Assembly: GCF_013401555.1 (NCBI RefSeq)
Contig: NZ_CP058552.1
Location: forward strand, 5,766,001-5,830,000
Direction: 5' to 3'
Length of the DNA: 64,000 nucleotides
Origin: Paenibacillus sp. E222
GTDB taxonomy: Bacteria; Bacillota; Bacilli; Paenibacillales; Paenibacillaceae
Positions 1 through 9,045 of the stretch are shown here, piece by piece (the stretch's first letter is position 1; each line of letters starts with the position of its first letter). The notes under the pieces were generated by a model, which worked only from the letters and a program-made list of their open reading frames with translations, was not told the origin of the DNA and did no database searches. The position numbers and the translations under genes are program-made.

Positions 1-183
1 ATCAATAACTCCGGGACTTATCCATAAATCTGTAACCCGAAGCGATGAGTCATCATTCTGCGGCACGGATTCTGTAACAGATGCAAACCGGCCATCCTGG
101 ATCGAGATATCGAACCGTTTGCCTTCAATGCCTGCTATAAAGATATGTTTGAAGCTTTGTTCCTCCGATTTTACCTGGGTCAT
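1..183 (-). CDS. Amidohydrolase-family protein, N-terminal part (runs off window)
   Basis: Only the first 61 codons are present; the gene continues beyond base 1. The fragment ends in ISPGVID, which fits the PGxIDxHxH metal-binding strand that opens the barrel of dihydroorotase/N-acetylglucosamine-6-phosphate deacetylase-type amidohydrolases. The decisive histidines lie outside the window. I chose the ATG at 183 because a run of seven G (191-197) lies 7 bases upstream; an ATG at 189 is too close to that run but would overlap the stop of the preceding aminotransferase as ATGA. It is the last visible gene of the ABC importer/aminotransferase operon, so it probably acts on the imported compound. 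Substrate unknown. Confidence 0.6.
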   Translation of the reverse strand, partial: MTQVKSEEQSFKHIFIAGIEGKRFDISIQDGRFASVTESVPQNDDSSLRVTDLWISPGVID

Positions 184-185
184 AT

Positions 186-1244
186 TCATCCCCCCCAAAC
201 GAGACGAACAGCCTGGACTGCTTGCTCATGGTCCTGATTCAATAATGCCGCAATAGTCGCAACAGCTTCCTCCACACCTGCTAAGGAAGCATTAACTCCA
301 AAATGATTAATTCGCAGAAGCTGACCAAAAAGTTCTCCATCCCCCGGAGCAACGATGCCGATCGGCTGATCGATAAGCAACTTCTCCTCCCCTGCAATTC
401 GAACCGTCGTAGTCAGTGTCGAATATGTTCTGTTATCTTTTTGCCAAGGCTCCAGACCCAGAGCCTGAATTCCCGCTATAGCAGATAACGCAGCCTGTTC
501 ATGACGCTTGATCACCTGCTCCAATCCTTCAGACTCAATAGCTGTCAAAGCCAAAATCAGTGCTCTGGCTTCCAGCGTTGGAATGTTGGGAGGAACGCGG
601 ACGGGTGCAGCTCCATCGCCGGGTGGCTTCAGATCAAGCAAAGACAGGATGGAGTTGCGCGGTGCATGTGCATTGGATTCGAGAAATTCCCATCCACGCG
701 GCGAAATGCTTACTGCGCTGATGCCGTTAGGCCCGGCTAGGGCTTTTTGTGCACCCACCGCTACAAAATCAACACCCCATTCATCGACCAGCAGAGGCTC
801 TCCCCCAATCGCTGAGACAGAGTCGCTCACTGTAATCAGGTTATGGGCACGCGCAATCTTTATAATTTCTTCTGCTGGATTCGACCCGCCTGTAACCACC
901 TCTGCTTGAACAAAGGATAAAGCGGACGGTTGATACTTTTCAATCGCAGCAGTAACCTTCTCCACAGGTACAACTTCATCAAAAGGAACTTTGACTTCAA
1001 TAACCGTTGCCCCTCCGCGTTCAAGCCACTGACCAAACAAACTGCCATAAGGCCCTGTTACGACATTGACAATCGTACGCCCCGGTGCAGATATTCCAGC
1101 TGCCACGGCCTCTATCCCCAAGATAGCCTCACCCGGGATGATCACCGGAGGATACTTTGTATTCAAAAGCCTGGAGAGCAATTGCGTAAGCGTATCGTAT
1201 TCCGACAGGGTAAGGGGTATGTTTCCTTTATATTGTTGGCTCAT
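186..1244 (-). CDS. Class V PLP-dependent aminotransferase (alanine-glyoxylate aminotransferase-like)
   Basis: A 352-residue protein with the class V fold-type I layout: VTGPYGSLFG near residue 63, an SDSVSAIGGEPL segment near 141 that supplies the cofactor-ring aspartate, and GAQKALAGPNG near 166 with the presumed PLP lysine. This resembles the SGSQK motif of alanine-glyoxylate and serine-pyruvate aminotransferases. The start is supported by AGGAGG eight bases upstream. It overlaps the end of the upstream ATPase gene by 17 bases and is followed at once by an amidohydrolase, so it is translationally tied to an ABC importer. I infer that it removes or transfers an amino group of the imported compound. 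A desulfurase role is possible for class V but less likely, because I see no conserved cysteine loop. Confidence 0.8.
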   Translation of the reverse strand: MSQQYKGNIPLTLSEYDTLTQLLSRLLNTKYPPVIIPGEAILGIEAVAAGISAPGRTIVNVVTGPYGSLFGQWLERGGATVIEVKVPFDEVVPVEKVTAAIEKYQPSALSFVQAEVVTGGSNPAEEIIKIARAHNLITVSDSVSAIGGEPLLVDEWGVDFVAVGAQKALAGPNGISAVSISPRGWEFLESNAHAPRNSILSLLDLKPPGDGAAPVRVPPNIPTLEARALILALTAIESEGLEQVIKRHEQAALSAIAGIQALGLEPWQKDNRTYSTLTTTVRIAGEEKLLIDQPIGIVAPGDGELFGQLLRINHFGVNASLAGVEEAVATIAALLNQDHEQAVQAVRLVWGG

Positions 1245-2013
1245 ATAAACCTCCTAAAGAACTTGATTTCGGCATCTTTGGAACTGCAGACAGCAGCTCT
1301 CGGCTGTAGGCCATTTCTGGCCGTGTGAAGAATTGATCTTTGGGACTAATCTCCACCAGCTTACCCTGCCGCATGACTGCTACCGTATCACTGATAGCAT
1401 GGATAACTCCGAGATCATGGGAAATGAACAGTAACGTAAGATTAAATTCTCTCTTAAGTGAATTGAACAGATCGAGCACACTCCGCTGCACGGAAACATC
1501 GAGTGCACTCGTAGGCTCATCCGCAATCAGCAGACTCGGCTCTACGCTTAAAGCACGTGCAATGGCGATCCGTTGGCGCTGACCGCCGGAAAATTCATGC
1601 GGATACTTGTCCAGTGCCCTGCTTTCCAACTGAACACGGGCCAGGAGCTCTCTGGATCTTTTCTCCACCTGTGAACGGTCTACAATGCGATGAAACAACA
1701 ACGCTTCAGCAAGAATCTGCCGAATGGAATGTTTGGGATTCAGTGAAGCATCCGGATTTTGGAAGATCATCTGTATGCTTTTATACTGCTCACGACTTCT
1801 CCTCTTCTTTAATTGCTGATCCCCCAACAAAACCTGCCCCTCATCCGGCGTAATTAACCCGGCAATAACCCTTGCAAGGGTCGATTTGCCCGAACCGGAC
1901 TCACCAACAAGACCAAGCGTGGTATGCCTCTGAAGATTTAGTGTGATGTTGTCCAGCGCAGTGAAGTCACCATATTGAACCGTTACATTCTGAACTTGCA
2001 AAGCTAGTTCCAT
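1228..2013 (-). CDS. ABC importer ATPase, OppF/DppF/NikE type
   Basis: A 261-residue nucleotide-binding subunit. Visible motifs are Walker A GESGSGKST near 36, signature EFSGGQRQR near 140, Walker B LLIADEP near 160 and the switch histidine in FISHDLG near 197. Together with the neighbouring ATPase it should power the two-permease importer at the membrane. Typical OppF/DppF proteins are 310-330 residues with a C-terminal oligopeptide-transporter extension; this one ends shortly after the core fold, a length more like NikE or CntF. That leaves open whether the cargo is a peptide or a metal complex. A weak AAGGGAG lies about 11 bases before the ATG. Confidence 0.88.
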   Translation of the reverse strand: MELALQVQNVTVQYGDFTALDNITLNLQRHTTLGLVGESGSGKSTLARVIAGLITPDEGQVLLGDQQLKKRRSREQYKSIQMIFQNPDASLNPKHSIRQILAEALLFHRIVDRSQVEKRSRELLARVQLESRALDKYPHEFSGGQRQRIAIARALSVEPSLLIADEPTSALDVSVQRSVLDLFNSLKREFNLTLLFISHDLGVIHAISDTVAVMRQGKLVEISPKDQFFTRPEMAYSRELLSAVPKMPKSSSLGGLYEPTI

Positions 2014-2015
2014 CG

Positions 2016-2768
2016 TTATTCGCTCCCTTCAAGCTTCGGTAAAGGAAGCACCGAGTTAATGAGCATCTGGGTGTAAGAATCTCGCGGGTTTTGCAAAAGG
2101 CCAAGAGAATCCCCGTGCTCCACAATCCGCCCCTGCTTCATCACACACAGCTTTGAGCACAGCGTCGCTGCAATCGCCAGATTATGTGTTACAAAGACCA
2201 TGGCGAATCCCAGTTCCCGCTGCAAACGCTGGATCGTCTCCATAATTTGACGCTGCACAGTAACGTCCAGCGCCGTTGTTGGCTCATCACAGAGCAGAAT
2301 GCCTGGCTTGCACGCCAGGGCCAGTGCAATGACTACCCGCTGACACTGCCCACCTGACAGCTGGCTAGGGTATCGGTCCTCACGCTTCAACGAGTCGGGG
2401 AGCCCCAACAGTTCAAGTAATTCTAGCGCTGCTACCCTAGAGGCCTTCCTGCTTAACTTTTGCCTGTAATAAACAACTTCCGCCAGCTGTTTGACAACGG
2501 GACAGAGCGGATCGAGCGCACCTCTCGGGTCTTGAAACACCATGGCGCTGTTCACGTCACTCCGAATGGTTCCGCCCGTCTGCTCCACACCACTTGGTAA
2601 CAGTCCCAGAATCGAACGAAGAGTTAGTGATTTACCAGAGCCGGATTCACCTACTAACCCCAGGCTCTCCCCTCTGCCGAGCGAGAAATGTACATCTTGA
2701 ACTAATGTTTGATTTGACTTGGTTGACAGAGATAGCGCCTTGACTTCAAGAATCGGTTCAGTGGACAT
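2016..2768 (-). CDS. ABC importer ATPase, OppD/DppD/NikD type
   Basis: A 250-residue ATP-binding subunit with Walker A GESGSGKSL near 36, signature LSGGQCQR near 138, Walker B ILLCDEP near 156 and FVTHNLA for the switch histidine. I place the start at the ATG at 2768, with GGAGG seven bases upstream, rather than five codons earlier. This ATG overlaps the TAA stop of the permease gene, giving TAATG coupling. It should form a heterodimer with the next ATPase. Like its partner it is short for an OppD and lacks the C-terminal oligo_HPY-type extension. Confidence 0.88.
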   Translation of the reverse strand: MSTEPILEVKALSLSTKSNQTLVQDVHFSLGRGESLGLVGESGSGKSLTLRSILGLLPSGVEQTGGTIRSDVNSAMVFQDPRGALDPLCPVVKQLAEVVYYRQKLSRKASRVAALELLELLGLPDSLKREDRYPSQLSGGQCQRVVIALALACKPGILLCDEPTTALDVTVQRQIMETIQRLQRELGFAMVFVTHNLAIAATLCSKLCVMKQGRIVEHGDSLGLLQNPRDSYTQMLINSVLPLPKLEGSE

Positions 2769-3634
2769 TATTTTTTCCTCCATACATCGGCCAATCCATC
2801 ACCGACAAGCGACAAAGCAATTCCCGTGTAAACGACTGCAAATCCCGGAACTGCCGAGAGCCACCAGGCTGTCGTGATAAAGGATTGTCCATCCGAGATC
2901 ATCGTGCCCCAATCCGGGGTCGGTGGTGCGATGCCAATGCCCAGGTATCCAAGCGTAACAATCGCCACCAGCAGCCCCACCATATCCGTCATGAGGACAA
3001 CGATTGCCTGAGGCAATACATTAGGCAGGAGATGACGAAGGATAATTCGTATTCCCGGCAAGCCTAACGTCTGTGCGGATGCGATCCATTCCTGCTTGCG
3101 GTACGATGCACTCAGCCCTCTGACAACACGGGCAAAGACAATCCAGCCAACGAGCATAAACGTAATATAAATCCCCCGCTCACCTGCTCCGCTGGCAAAA
3201 GCCACAATAATGACAATTAGATAAAAAGGGAAAGCGATAAATGTATCCGTAATCAACGATATGATCTTATCAATCCATTTTCCGTAATACCCTGCGAGCA
3301 TCCCTAGAAATACACCCAAGCAAAAGGGTACAATTTCCGCCAGCACCATAATGCTCAAATCGGTTCGCGCGGCATAAATCAGTCTAGTGAACAAATCACG
3401 TCCCAGTTGGTCTGTGCCCAACCAATGTTCAGCAGACGGAGGTTGCAAAAAGGCACTCAAATTTTGCTCCGAAGGGTCATAAGGACTCACCCACGGTATG
3501 ATTACAGCCAAGATGATCAGCACGGCAAACATCACACTTCCCACTAGCAGGGTAGGAGTTTTCAATATGCGGTTCATGAGGCTGGTGTTTTGGCTGTCTT
3601 CATATAACTGAGGTTCAATTCGTATCGTTTTCAT
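2768..3634 (-). CDS. ABC importer permease, OppC/DppC/NikC type
   Basis: A 288-residue membrane protein. After a cytoplasmic N-terminus of about 28 residues there is a first membrane span (LLVGSVMFAVLIILAVIIPW), then HWLGTDQLGRDLFTRLIYAAR, which is the conserved signature after TM1 in the DppC/OppC family. The EAA-type coupling loop appears near SAQTLGLPGIRIILRHLLPN. Its start overlaps the end of the OppB-type gene by ATGA and has AAGGAAAA upstream. It pairs with the other permease to form the channel. Confidence 0.9.
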   Translation of the reverse strand: MKTIRIEPQLYEDSQNTSLMNRILKTPTLLVGSVMFAVLIILAVIIPWVSPYDPSEQNLSAFLQPPSAEHWLGTDQLGRDLFTRLIYAARTDLSIMVLAEIVPFCLGVFLGMLAGYYGKWIDKIISLITDTFIAFPFYLIVIIVAFASGAGERGIYITFMLVGWIVFARVVRGLSASYRKQEWIASAQTLGLPGIRIILRHLLPNVLPQAIVVLMTDMVGLLVAIVTLGYLGIGIAPPTPDWGTMISDGQSFITTAWWLSAVPGFAVVYTGIALSLVGDGLADVWRKK

Positions 3635-4575
3635 GGTTTTCCTTTCGTTCTGGGATCAAGCCACCTGGACAGAAGCTCTATCAGGAGACTGATGATCACG
3701 ACAGATACAGCACAGTAAAGGGCTATGCCTTGAATGACCGGGAAATCCCGTTTGGAAATGGAACTAAACAAAAGACTGCCAATTCCCTTGATACCAAATA
3801 CCTGTTCAACGACCAATGTGCCGCCAATGAGATAAGAGATATTAACGCCAAGAAGGATCAGCGTCGGAAGCGCCGCATTGCGCAGGACATGTTTGAATAG
3901 AATGACCCGGCTCGGTAATCTCGCAGCCTTCAATGTAACTACAAAATCAGATTCCAGCACTTCAAGCATCTGGGCTCTTAATGAACGAACCAATGTTGGA
4001 ATCTGTGAAAAAGCTACGGTAATGGCGGGAAGTGTCAAACTGTACAAGGTGCCCCACCACCCTTCACCGGCTCCACCAACGGGAAACCAGTGAAGATGAA
4101 CACTCAGCAGCAGAATCAAAAGGATGCCAACCCAGAAGATTGGCATACCTAGCGTTACCGTAGGAAAAATACGTATCAAATGATCCAGCAGCTTATCCTT
4201 GTGTGTAGCAGCCAGTGTAGCAAGCACAAGTGCAATGACAATTGCCAATACACATGCCATGGCAATGAGCAGCAAGGTAACGGGTGCACGATCAGCAATC
4301 AATTCTCTAGTGGAAGTTCCGTTAATAATGGAGTTGCCGGTATCCCCCTTAGTGAACAGTGTCTTCACAAACCGTATGAATTGTTCCCCCAGAGGCAGAT
4401 CCAGCCCGAGAGCATGGTGCATGCTCTCAACGGCCTCGGGGGTGCTGTACTCGCCAAGAATCATTTTGGCAGGATCTCCTGGAACCATTCTGATGAGAAA
4501 AAAGACTGCTGTCATCACACAAAGGATCACTGCCAACGCCCTTCCCACCGTACTGATCAACCAGAACTTCTTCAT
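3631..4575 (-). CDS. ABC importer permease, OppB/DppB/NikB type
   Basis: A 314-residue integral membrane protein with about six spans. The N-terminal VFFLIRMVPGDPAKMILGEYS segment is diagnostic of DppB/OppB permeases. The EAA loop reads LKAARLPSRVILFKHVLRNA near 210-230, and the C-terminus ends in LLSRWLDPR, typical for the family. The start codon overlaps the stop of the binding-protein gene as ATGA and lacks a strong ribosome site, so coupling is likely. Confidence 0.9.
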   Translation of the reverse strand: MKKFWLISTVGRALAVILCVMTAVFFLIRMVPGDPAKMILGEYSTPEAVESMHHALGLDLPLGEQFIRFVKTLFTKGDTGNSIINGTSTRELIADRAPVTLLLIAMACVLAIVIALVLATLAATHKDKLLDHLIRIFPTVTLGMPIFWVGILLILLLSVHLHWFPVGGAGEGWWGTLYSLTLPAITVAFSQIPTLVRSLRAQMLEVLESDFVVTLKAARLPSRVILFKHVLRNAALPTLILLGVNISYLIGGTLVVEQVFGIKGIGSLLFSSISKRDFPVIQGIALYCAVSVVIISLLIELLSRWLDPRTKGKP

Positions 4576-6191
4576 TTCTGAATACGAACGTCTTCAAAAC
4601 GCACACTGCCGTTAGGCAAAACAACAATGCCATCTACTGAAGAACGAACGCCAATCAGAATATCCGGATAATACAGCGGAATGTAAGGCACTTCATCGGC
4701 AAGCGTTTGAAGCAGTTTGGAGTATATTTCGGCACGGACATCGCCGTCCGGTGTTTGTTGGCCTTTATACAAAAGCTTGGTTACTTCATCATTGGTGTAA
4801 TGCGTCCAGTAAGATTTACTGAAACCATCAGGGTCAGTCTGGAACGCAATGATTGAGTTCGCTTCCGGAGAATCGGCTTGCCCACTGTTCAGCATCGCTG
4901 CGAAATCATAAGCAAAGAATCGTTCACGGAAGGTAGCGAGTTCAATCGATTCAATCTCGATGTTAATGCCAATTTGTTTACCCGCTGCCTGAATGATTTG
5001 CGCTTCTTGCGCTCTGGTGCTGTTGCCTGAAGCTACAAGCAGTTTTGTAGTAAATCCATCAGGGAAGGCCGATTTGGCCAGTTCCGCTTTGGCTGCATTT
5101 ACATCAAAATTCAGTGCCTTGAGCGTATCATTCGAATTGTAAGGAATCGTTGTTGGCAGCAATGAATTAGCGGTCTGTGCATAACCAAAGGTAAGCGCTT
5201 TGGTCAGACCGTCACGATCAAGTGCCAGAGCCAATGCCCGACGAACATGCACATCGGAAAAATGCTTATCCAGCGTATTAAAGAACAATTGCTCTGTCAC
5301 CCAGCTGCCGTTGGTTGCAACAGATGTATCTGCACCATTTTTTATTTCATCGGCATTTTGCAGGGCAAGCGACTCAATCGCATCCACTTCTCCTGCTTTC
5401 AATTGATTGATTGATTGGCTGTCATCTTCTATCAGCTTGTAAACAAGCTTATCAACCGATGGCTTTCCTTCTTGCCAGTAGTGAGTGTTCTTCGTAAAGG
5501 TCACATCGCCTGCAGGGTCCCACTGCTCAACTACAAACGGTCCTGTACCTACCGGTTTCTTGAAAAATTCTTCCTCGGTAACTCCGCCAAAATTGTTCGG
5601 AATAATACCGTTCGAGAAGTTGGACAGCTCAGAAATAAACGGCGTATACGGCTCTTTAAGTGTAATTACCAGTGTGTGGTTATCTTTGGCTTTGATCGTA
5701 TCCACCTTCGCGGATATTGCCAATGGGCCACCAACCTTCAAATGCCGCTCCAGCGAAAATACGGCATCCTCTGCCGTAACATCTGTGCCGTTGGAGAACT
5801 TCAAGCCATCACGCAGCACAAACGTATACGTCAGACCGTCATCACTGATGTTATGCGACTTGGCAAGCCAATCCACAATCTCGCCTTTGCTATCAAAAGC
5901 AACCAGAGATTCAAATACTTTATCAATGGCGAAAGCGTTGTTCGATGTAATCTGATTATGCAAATCAAACGAGGTTACGGAAGCCGGCCGACCATATACA
6001 AAAGTCCCCCCCGTTGCAGTCTCGTCCGTCTTTGAATTTTCATCCGTACCTTGGCTCGTGCCTGGCTGGGCTGCTGCATTGGGAGCGGGATCATTGGTCG
6101 ATCCGGAGCAACCGCTAACAATTACCAATAATAGAACGGCTAACGCTCCTACCCATAATGACTTTCTGGTTGATAATTTAAACTGTGACAT
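4572..6191 (-). CDS. Extracellular solute-binding lipoprotein, family 5 (peptide/nickel type)
   Basis: A 539-residue lipoprotein. Residues 10-28 form a hydrophobic signal peptide ending in a lipobox (VSGC, lipidated cysteine about 28), followed by a Ser/Asp/Thr-rich linker. The mature part carries family-5 features such as GTGPFVVEQWDPAGDVTF and the VRRALALALDR helix. It captures the substrate for the downstream permeases. It is first in a seven-gene operon with AAGGAGAG before the ATG and a consensus sigma-A promoter about 50 bases upstream. Substrate cannot be deduced; peptides, nickel complexes or a metallophore are all possible. Confidence 0.9.
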   Translation of the reverse strand: MSQFKLSTRKSLWVGALAVLLLVIVSGCSGSTNDPAPNAAAQPGTSQGTDENSKTDETATGGTFVYGRPASVTSFDLHNQITSNNAFAIDKVFESLVAFDSKGEIVDWLAKSHNISDDGLTYTFVLRDGLKFSNGTDVTAEDAVFSLERHLKVGGPLAISAKVDTIKAKDNHTLVITLKEPYTPFISELSNFSNGIIPNNFGGVTEEEFFKKPVGTGPFVVEQWDPAGDVTFTKNTHYWQEGKPSVDKLVYKLIEDDSQSINQLKAGEVDAIESLALQNADEIKNGADTSVATNGSWVTEQLFFNTLDKHFSDVHVRRALALALDRDGLTKALTFGYAQTANSLLPTTIPYNSNDTLKALNFDVNAAKAELAKSAFPDGFTTKLLVASGNSTRAQEAQIIQAAGKQIGINIEIESIELATFRERFFAYDFAAMLNSGQADSPEANSIIAFQTDPDGFSKSYWTHYTNDEVTKLLYKGQQTPDGDVRAEIYSKLLQTLADEVPYIPLYYPDILIGVRSSVDGIVVLPNGSVRFEDVRIQK

Positions 6192-6238
6192 GACTGACTC
6201 TCTCCTTCCAATAAAACTTATGTGTTTAGTATGGATTG

Positions 6239-6267
6239 ATTATGGATTAAAGCACCCCCTCTGTCAA
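6239..6267 (-). promoter_or_regulatory. Sigma-A promoter of the ABC importer operon
   Basis: Read on the minus strand: TTGACA at 6262-6267, a 17-base spacer and CATAAT at 6239-6244, about 47 bases upstream of the binding-protein ATG. The match to consensus is close and position and spacing fit. Confidence 0.7.
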
Positions 6268-6358
6268 ACAAAAAATAATGACCAGTGCGAGATAAAACTA
6301 TTTTATCCAATGATGGAAATGAATCTGTATTCATAAGGCTAAGAAGCAGGTGCAACAC

Positions 6359-6385
6359 AAAAAAGCCAGAATACTTTCTGGCTTT
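6359..6385 (-). terminator. Rho-independent terminator of the alcohol dehydrogenase gene
   Basis: Stem AAAGCCAGAA/TTCTGGCTTT (6362-6385) with a four-base loop, followed on the minus strand by a run of T. It lies 17 bases past the stop of the dehydrogenase and upstream of the ABC operon promoter. Confidence 0.8.
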
Positions 6386-6401
6386 CTCTTTGTTCTTAAC
6401 T

Positions 6402-7553
6402 TTATATGATTTTGCGGAACAGCTCCATGACTTCATCCCTGGAAGGTTGATACGGATTTCCCGGTGCACAGGCATCTTTCATGGCGTTATCCGCCAGCAG
6501 TTCAACATCCGGGTCTTTCACACCCAATTCAGACAGCTTCTCAGGAATGCCTACCTCCTTGGAAAGCTGTCTTATGGCCTCAATAACGTAATCTGAACAT
6601 TCCTCATCACTTCTACCCTTTACATCCATACCGATGGCTTTGGCAATATGACGGAATTTACCCGGCACATGTTTTGCATTCAATTCTTCTACATAAGGGA
6701 GCAACATCGCGTTACATACCCCATGCGGCAGATCATAGACGCCACCAAGTTGATGGGCCATCGCATGAACATAACCCAGACCTGCATTGTTAAAAGCAAT
6801 CCCGCCAAGAAAACACGCATACGTCATATGCTCTCTTGCTTCCAGATCACTGCCGTCCCTGACGGCTCTGGGTAAATATTCAAAGATCAGCTCAACGGCA
6901 GCCGCCGCTGTTGCACTCGTCACGGTGAACCCTCCAGGCGTCACCATGGCTTCCACCGCATGAGTCAATGCATCCATGCCCGTGGCGGCAGTAAGACTGG
7001 CCGGCTTGCTCAGCATTAGTTCCGGGTCATTCACCGACAGGTCAACGAGACTGTTTCGATCCACCATCACCATTTTCACCTTGCGTTCCTCATCTGTAAT
7101 CACGTAGTTCATGGTCACCTCACTCGACGTGCCAGCCGTTGTGTTAATGGCAACAAGCGGCACGGACTTGTGTTTCGATTGATGCAAGCCTTCATAATCA
7201 CGGATATGTCCACCGTTGGTTGCTACAATGCCAATCGCTTTGGCAGCATCCTGAGGTGAACCTCCGCCTATCGATATAATAGCGTCACAGCCATGGTCCT
7301 GAAATACCTGAAGTCCGTCATGTACATTTTGACAGGTTGGATTGGGCTGAACCTCATCATATATCACATAGTCTAACCCTGATTTTCTTAGTACAGACAG
7401 CACGTGTTCAGCAACGCCGGAAGAGATCAATCGACGATCACTTACAACAAGCGCTTTGCGAATACCCATTTTCTCAATCATCTTGCCTGCTTCGTATAAA
7501 CACCCTCTGCCCATCAAGTTCACGGGCGGAACATAATAAGCGTGTGTTGCCAT
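6402..7553 (-). CDS. Iron-containing (group III) alcohol dehydrogenase
   Basis: A 383-residue NAD(P)-dependent dehydrogenase of the Fe-ADH family (relatives: FucO, YiaY, methanol dehydrogenase of bacilli). The nucleotide-binding GGGSPQDAAKAIG lies near 97. Metal ligands are expected from the Asp/His residues of GMDALTHAVEA near 193 and the two histidines of GLGYVHAMAHQLGG and YDLPHGVCNAMLLP near 258-283. These are all present, so the enzyme should be active on a primary alcohol/aldehyde pair, substrate unknown. AGGAGG lies about ten bases before the ATG. It is monocistronic, with its own terminator. Confidence 0.9.
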   Translation of the reverse strand: MATHAYYVPPVNLMGRGCLYEAGKMIEKMGIRKALVVSDRRLISSGVAEHVLSVLRKSGLDYVIYDEVQPNPTCQNVHDGLQVFQDHGCDAIISIGGGSPQDAAKAIGIVATNGGHIRDYEGLHQSKHKSVPLVAINTTAGTSSEVTMNYVITDEERKVKMVMVDRNSLVDLSVNDPELMLSKPASLTAATGMDALTHAVEAMVTPGGFTVTSATAAAAVELIFEYLPRAVRDGSDLEAREHMTYACFLGGIAFNNAGLGYVHAMAHQLGGVYDLPHGVCNAMLLPYVEELNAKHVPGKFRHIAKAIGMDVKGRSDEECSDYVIEAIRQLSKEVGIPEKLSELGVKDPDVELLADNAMKDACAPGNPYQPSRDEVMELFRKII

Positions 7554-7838
7554 CTGAACCAGCCTCCTGTTACCCCTGATTTACTGTCTTTATTGTAACT
7601 GAATCCGTTTTCAGATATAGTGAAATAAATCACAACCAAGTTGATAAATGTTTCATTTGCACGGAATTATCCAATGGTTATTCCATGATTGTGACTGCTC
7701 TTCAGCAACGGGTTTATCTGTGCGTGAATTAAAAAGGCCAAGTTGATCTTGGATTGACAGGTTTCACCGCTCAAATCAAAGTACAGGGGCCGCCCCTGGT
7801 CATTTTCATGACTTCGGTACAGCCCCTGCAGATGATGT

Positions 7839-8696
7839 TCAGCAATTTAGAAGCTCCTGAATCGGCATGTAATAGACGGGATAGGCTCTGCCTTGATCAA
7901 AGCCAAGCTTACCCGCTATCGCAATGGAATCATGACGAAAATCTTCTGTCGTCCAGTGTGGAACACAATTCCGTTCCAGAACGGATTGCACATAAGCGCT
8001 TGCCATGGCCGTAGCCAGACCCTTGCCACGGTGTATCGAATCATAGGTGTGAATGCCTGTTTCATGGTGAATGCCCCTGACAAACACTGAGATACATGTA
8101 CCTACAACCTGCCCTTCATATACCGTGCATGTTCCTGCTCCGTATTGGAAGAAGTCCTCCATCGAATGCCAGAATTTCAAAATTTCCTGCTCAATGATAC
8201 AGCTTTTGTCCTGTAGCGTTACCGCTCGATCGATAACTTGAAGCTCATATCCGGGAGGAACAAACAAGGAGCTGGAACTGCGTTGCAGCCACTGTTCATA
8301 CTTCACAAGATTGAATTGAAAAGGAACTCTCAATCCTTCTTGCAAACGCCCATTGAACATGTGATGCAGGACTGGAGACCAATCCGAGCCTGGCTCGGGG
8401 TAAACTTCAAGATTCAGCATGTCTTCGCCAGCATCTAATGCTGCAGGCAATAGCTCCTGAACGAGTACCTCCCTGACAAGACTATTGAAGTTTTCAGTAT
8501 CCGATCTTCCGATCAGATAAAACATTTCGTTTTTGGCCCAAATCAGTGCACTTTTCGGAGCAAGAAGCTGGTCTGCATAGACACGCCCGCGTTGAAGTCC
8601 TGCAAGTACTCCACCCATGACCACATGCCCGTTCGTACCCGAGATGAAGGGCGCCAATTGTTTCCTTTGGGACGGTTGATCCAGTAAAACCAACAT
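7839..8696 (-). CDS. GNAT-family N-acetyltransferase (GNAT_acetyltran type)
   Basis: A 285-residue protein whose C-terminal half has a GNAT fold: GTCTVYEGQVVGTCISVFV near 195, then THEtGIHTYDSIHRGKGLAT-like acetyl-CoA loop residues and HWTTEDFRHDSIAIAGKLGF. The two-part organisation, with an N-terminal domain beginning LDQPSQRKQLAPF, resembles the Bacillus GNAT family that includes ZmaR-like zwittermicin-resistance proteins; that link is tentative. I prefer the ATG at 8696 (GCGAGGT seven bases upstream) because family members start close to this motif. An ATG at 8741 also has a plausible site (GGGTGGAT). Substrate unknown. Confidence 0.75.
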   Translation of the reverse strand: MLVLLDQPSQRKQLAPFISGTNGHVVMGGVLAGLQRGRVYADQLLAPKSALIWAKNEMFYLIGRSDTENFNSLVREVLVQELLPAALDAGEDMLNLEVYPEPGSDWSPVLHHMFNGRLQEGLRVPFQFNLVKYEQWLQRSSSSLFVPPGYELQVIDRAVTLQDKSCIIEQEILKFWHSMEDFFQYGAGTCTVYEGQVVGTCISVFVRGIHHETGIHTYDSIHRGKGLATAMASAYVQSVLERNCVPHWTTEDFRHDSIAIAGKLGFDQGRAYPVYYMPIQELLNC

Positions 8697-8828
8697 GGTA
8701 TAACCTCGCATTCTTTGTATAGGGTAGGTGAATAAATACATTCAAATCCACCCTGCCTCAGAATGCTGTAACGTCAGGTGTATTCCTCGTTCCCTTTCAC
8801 CTCTTCGACCTTTATTTTTATTGACCTA

Positions 8829-9021
8829 GAGAATATTTACCCTTGCCACTCCGATGACAGAACAACCTTCCGATCGCTGTTATCCCCAGATTTTTTTGAT
8901 TCCCTATTTAAAGGGAAAATCCGGGGATAAAGGCGATGCGTGTGCTTTCGACGCAGCTTTCTTTCAGAAAGCTTTTAGCTCCGCTTCTTCAGGTTATTTC
9001 TGTCCTCTGCGTTATCGTGTA
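8829..9021 (-). repeat. Intergenic palindromic repeat element
   Basis: The 349-base gap between the GNAT and oligopeptidase genes has no reading frame of note but two strong inverted repeats. Bases 8873-8894 (ATCGCTGTTATCCCC...) match the complement of 8914-8935 (GGGGATAAAGGCGAT) with three or four mismatches. Bases 8959-8977 region contain the perfect stem AGCTTTCT/AGAAAGCT. A truncated relative occurs at about 19501-19570 (shared GGATAAAGGCGA and a similar tail). The boundaries given are approximate. The element also sits where a terminator for the oligopeptidase gene would be expected. Confidence 0.5.
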
Positions 9022-9045
9022 AATGTTTAGTTCAATATATATAGC

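Noticed and set aside
5415..6035. A 206-codon plus-strand frame
   Set aside because: Antisense to the solute-binding lipoprotein gene, with no start signal and no protein-like pattern.
7784..7798. GC-rich hairpin CAGGGG/CCCCTG as a terminator of the GNAT gene
   Set aside because: A three-base loop and no clear T run follow on the minus strand, so it is too weak to call.
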